DNA of 64,000 nt from Diatrype stigma (Eukaryota; Ascomycota; Sordariomycetes; Xylariales; Diatrypaceae). Both the position numbers and the translations under genes were made by a program. Shown here one piece after another: positions 60,056 to 64,000 of the stretch. The notes under the pieces are model-generated. The model was not told where the DNA came from. It did not search any database and saw only the letters and a list, made by a program, of their open reading frames with translations. The first letter of the stretch is position 1; every line of letters begins with the position of its first letter. The stretch covers positions 372,001 through 436,000 of the forward strand of contig JAKJXP020000023.1 in the NCBI GenBank assembly GCA_022225965.2, read 5' to 3'.

Positions 60056-63000
60056 AGCTTCTTTATTATTTTTCCCTTTTGCCGATAAATAATTAATTTA
60101 TACGTTTCCGTTTTTTTAATTCCCGGATAAAAATTAGTAATGCCGCATTATTTTCTTTATATAAAGGGTTAAACTTATTCGATTCCGCGGTTTTCCGTTA
60201 TGCGTTTAATCGTTTCGGAAGTTTTAATTGTTTTGGGTTTTCGTCGTGATATTTTTTTAAAAATAACGGGCTATTTTTAAAGCCATCCGTATTATACCAT
60301 TCGGAATCGAAATCTTATCTTTTTTATTATACGTTATATTGCAATTTCGTACGATATATACGGAAAGAAAGTATCCGTTTAATTTTTCATTTTTCTTCGT
60401 TATTTGGGTTAACCTTTTCCTTGCCCGGATTTTCAAGCGCTTGCCCTGGCATTAATATATTTGGATACTTCCGTAATCGATCGGCATAAAAAATATAAAA
60501 ACCTTTCCATAATTCGGATAATTCGAATTTATACAAATATTTATTCATTTCGGTTATATAATAGTAATTTCGTATTATTAAGTAATTTAGCTTATCGCTT
60601 AGTCGATTAATTAAGATACCTTTTTTTTTAAAGATGTAAACGCGGTTTTCGGATTCGAAATCGGGTTTTCGACGGTATTTATTCGCTTGCGTATATATTT
60701 TTTCCTAGAACTTGGCAAGCGCTTTACGTACGGTAAAAAGAAATCCTTATAATGTATTGGAAATTTGCTAAGCTTTTTTCCTATTAAGTCTTTTACGGAC
60801 TAAAAGGTCTTTTAATGTTATAATACGTTTATTTTAATTAAAGGATTATGATATAAAAAAACCGCGTTTAACCTTATAAAGGAATAGGCCGGTCGATTTA
60901 TGGATTAAACTTATTTATACGAAATCTATTGCGGATATAATTAAGGACCAGTTATTTTGATAGTAATTAATAAATATCCGGAATTTTTAATTTATATATC
61001 GATTTATTATTTTTGCTTATTTTATTATTTGCAAATATCCGATTAAAAATAGTTTTTATTTAATACCGAAAATTAATAATAATTCGTTTATAAAATCGGC
61101 AATAAATTGCGGCTTTTTGTTATTAATTATCGTTTAGAATATACCGTATACTTTAAAAGGGCCGCGATAATATATTAATGCTGCGTTTTTAATAATAGCC
61201 GATTTGGCATAAAGGATATTTCATAATTTTTTTTCTAAACGGTCGATTATAATTAATATATTATTTTTTTTATATTTATTTATAAGCATGAAATAAAAAT
61301 CCATAACGATATAGCTCCAAGTTTTAAAAGGTATGGGTAAAGGATAAAGTAATTTAGGGATTTTGTCGGTCGGATTTTTCGCCGTTTTATAGAAGCAATT
61401 ATCCACGAATTAAACGACGTCCGTAACCCAATTAAGCCATTAATATCGTTAAGCAATTAAGCGTTTTATTTTATAACGTTTTAAATGGCCTATCGTTATT
61501 CGATAATATATTTCCGTTAATAATTATATACGTAAATTATCGACGTTGGATATTATAAGACGATTTTTCCATAATACCAACCTTTTTTACATAAATAGTT
61601 TATAAGGTTTTAAATTACGTATTTGCTTTTTATATATTTCCAATTCCGAATATATAGCGTTAGCTTTTAATAATTTATCGATTAGCTTTATTCCGGATAT
61701 TTCGGATAAAAATAAGTTCTTATTAAAAAAATATATTATGTCACTATTAAATGGGAACTTTTTTTATTACGCATTATTTTATAGCATTCTTATTTAATCG
61801 GGGACCTATTAAAATATGGTTATCGTATAATAAGCGTTTTTTTTTTTTATATGTCTTAAGGTTTTCCGATTTTCGAAACAGGATATTAGATAATATATTA
61901 TTTTTTTCGGGTCGATAGATAATTACAAAATAATATTAAAATAGCATTTCCATTTATTTTGCTTGGCATAAATTAAGGGTTTATTTAATAACGAAATATT
62001 TTAATATTCGATAATTAATTACGATTTCGAATAATATTTTTCATTAAAGGCTTATTAATTTAAGCCTTTAAATTTATAAAGCATAAATCATAGCTATTAA
62101 TTCCTTATTATGTATTAAATAATTATGCTTAGTTTTTTGTATGTTTTTAAAATAATAGGCTATAAAATGCCAGTTATTTTTTTCGTTATTGCGTTATAAT
62201 AATATTCCTATTATAACGTTATCGGAAGCGTTTGTTTTTATTCTGGTTTTTAAATCGTAAAAGAAATAACGCAATATGAGTATTATTATAAATTTATTTT
62301 TAAAACTTTCGAAAGCTTTTAGCCGATCCGGTCGATTTATATCGAAGATCTTTTTTTTACGTATTAACTTTATTAAGGAACGTACGATCCGATTATATTT
62401 ATATACGAATTTACGATAAAAGTTATAAAAGCCGAAAAAGAATTGGATCTTTTTGAGCTTTTTTGGAATCCTTTATTTCTTAAGGATAAAGATTTTGACG
62501 GGATTAATAGCAATGCCGTTTGTGCTTATAATAAAGCCCAAGAATTTAATTTGGGTTATATGAAATTCGCATTTATTTAAGTTAATTTATAAATCGGCTT
62601 TTTTAAATCGTTACAAGATTTTATTAATATATTAAACGTGGTTATTTATATTTTTAAAGAAAATTAAGATGTTATTAATATATACGTTATAAAAGTTATT
62701 TAAATAATCGAATAATGTATTATTAATAAATCGTTAAAAGGTTATTGGTCCGTTTATAAATCCGAAGGGTAATATTTTGTATTTATATGTTTCATATTTC
62801 GTACGAAAGGTAATTAAGTTTTCGTTTTCGGGGCGGATTTGTATGCGGTAAAACGCTTATCGGATATCGATTTTTGTGAATATTTTTGCTTTCGAAATCC
62901 GCGTTAGGGTTTTTTCGATTAAAAATAAAGGATATTTATCCTTAATTATAAGCGCATTTAATTTTCGGAAATTTACGTAAAAGCGCAATTCGCCGTTGGG

Positions 63001-64000
63001 CTTTGGGGCCATTAAAACGGGAGCAGCCCATGGTATGCCGCTGGATACGATAAATCCCTTTTGAATATTTTTAGTTAAATATTTCCGGCAGGTTTTTAGT
63101 TTTTTTAGGGACATTTTATATAAAGGGCTAAACCTTAGGTTTTTTGGGTTTCTTTCGATTTCGATTTTGTGGTTTATTTTTTTTTACGTTTTGTTTCGGA
63201 ATAGAAGCAAATCGTTTGATTCGGCTTTGTTAAATATATTTAGGTAATTATGGTATGCTTTCGGAATAACCTTTAATATTCGTTTTTTTAATTCCTTTTT
63301 GTTTCGAAATAATGGGAAGTCCTTTTTATTTTCGATAAATTTATCGATTTCGTATAACGTTATTACGGTTATGTTTTCTTTTGTTTCGGAATTTTGGATA
63401 AGGCGTTGAAATGTTACGGCTTTAATTATAGCCATATTTAAAGGGCGGTATTTATATTAGCAGAATTTTTTTCGCAATACGTATGGTCTTTATAAGTTTC
63501 GTTTCGGAAATATATTCTTTACGTCGTTTTGTTCTTAAGGTAATTTTTTTTTATTCGTTTGTTCCAGCTGTTTTTTTATTTAACGGATTTTAAATAAGCG
63601 TCGTAAAATAGGACTTTTTTTTTGGGGTTTTACGTAATGCTTTATTACTTGATTAAAAATAATTCGAAGGATTATAAAGGGCTTAGTTATAGCGGCTGTT
63701 TTTAATTATTTAATTCGATTTTTAATTTATAAAGAAGCCTTTGTATTATCGAAGTGCTTTAAAATTTTTGTTAAAAAAAAAGATATCGGATTAATTCTTA
63801 CGGAATTGCGTCCGTTATTGCGTTTTTTATTTTTTTTGTTTATTAATTTCTGTTTTCGGTAAATATTTTTTCGAAATTTCCTATTATCGTTTAGGATTAA
63901 GCTTGTAATATTATTTATTTTAATATTAAAAGTAAAATCCGGTAATTATTTTTCGGAATAAACAAAACGTTTATTTAATGGGTTAATAATAACTTAATAC
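60056..64000 (-). mobile_element. Minus-strand Gypsy relic, open at the right edge
   Basis: Reading leftwards from 63435: a pre-RT region with an 83-codon open frame (63435-63184); RT from about 63114, with GIPWAAPVLMAPKPNGELRF and then VNFRKLN where the family has VDYRxLN; the Gypsy FYRKF motif near 62420; RNase H near 62250, with TNASD for TDASD; and integrase near 61406-61221, with MDFYFML and LIIIDRL for the usual MDF and VVVDRL. Several stretches of 60-85 codons remain open, so this copy is less decayed than the other two. Its 5' LTR and gag lie beyond 64,000. Confidence 0.8.
62857..63114 (-). pseudogene. Reverse transcriptase fragment of the minus-strand Gypsy
   Basis: An 85-codon open stretch encoding the fingers region of a Gypsy RT: QKGFI-SSGIPWAAPVLM, then KPNGELRF and the FYVNFRKLN box, ending KIFTKIDIR (family KFTKLDLR). 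The Cys and Asp of the CVDYR box have become Tyr and Asn, both explained by single G-to-A changes. It is part of the larger element and not an independent gene. Confidence 0.8.

Larger units (their letters stand above)
42810..64000. other. AT-rich, RIP-like transposon block
   Basis: More than 21 kb with no plausible host gene, open at the right edge. TpA is abundant, while CpA and TpG look depleted. Recognisable transposon proteins are full of stops, and catalytic Asp codons read Asn. This is what repeat-induced point mutation does in Pezizomycotina. It may be an AT-isochore or pericentromeric heterochromatin, but nothing in the sequence decides which. Confidence 0.9.

Noticed and set aside
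1..64000. tRNA, 5S rRNA and CRISPR-like arrays
   Set aside because: I looked for TTCGA-type B boxes in a tRNA context, the fungal 5S consensus and evenly spaced direct repeats; none was convincing by eye. A tRNAscan and Infernal search would settle it.

Overview
The window is nuclear DNA of a filamentous ascomycete, most likely a Sordariomycete. The evidence is gene content (Spo7, End3, a Cld1/Ict1-type hydrolase, a fungal RNase H-like protein), short GT-AG introns with CTAAC-type branch points just before the acceptor, moderately GC-rich genes, and a block of transposons that looks heavily altered by repeat-induced point mutation (RIP). The species cannot be named from the sequence alone.

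Bases 1 to about 42,800 are an ordinary gene-bearing arm. In order: cysteine dioxygenase (-), a Cld1/Ict1-type alpha/beta hydrolase (-), a 13-exon group II PLP-dependent decarboxylase (-), a calcineurin-like metallophosphoesterase (+), the Nem1 phosphatase regulator Spo7 (+), a dual-specificity phosphatase domain protein (+), an RNase H-like protein (+), a large unrecognised protein with a PQNTKT repeat (+), a doubtful small ORF (+), the endocytosis factor End3 (+), an AMID/AIF2-like FAD oxidoreductase (-), a small Cys-rich protein (-), acyl-CoA-binding protein (+) and tyrosyl-DNA phosphodiesterase Tdp1 (-). They are unrelated housekeeping genes, each with its own promoter; I see no biosynthetic cluster. 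Exon joins were worked out by hand, and for each spliced gene the summed exon length is a multiple of three.

From about 42,800 to the end the sequence becomes extremely AT-rich and gene-free. It holds at least four decayed elements: a complete Gypsy-type chromovirus (43,471-52,949) with two 159-bp LTRs and a perfect 5-bp target duplication; a Mutator-like (MULE) transposase relic; a plus-strand Gypsy relic with RT and RNase H but no visible integrase; and a minus-strand Gypsy that runs off the right end. Conserved catalytic residues survive as C-to-T or G-to-A variants (for example Asp to Asn), as RIP predicts.

The most notable points are a 5-nt microexon, a GC-AG intron, an internally duplicated Cys-rich small protein, and an artefact-like poly-G/gap/poly-C tract inside a Tdp1 intron. 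I found no CRISPR array, rRNA or convincing tRNA gene, and no clear previously undescribed system. The least understood coding sequences are the 1,086-residue repeat protein, the C-terminal half of the decarboxylase and the Cys-rich small protein.
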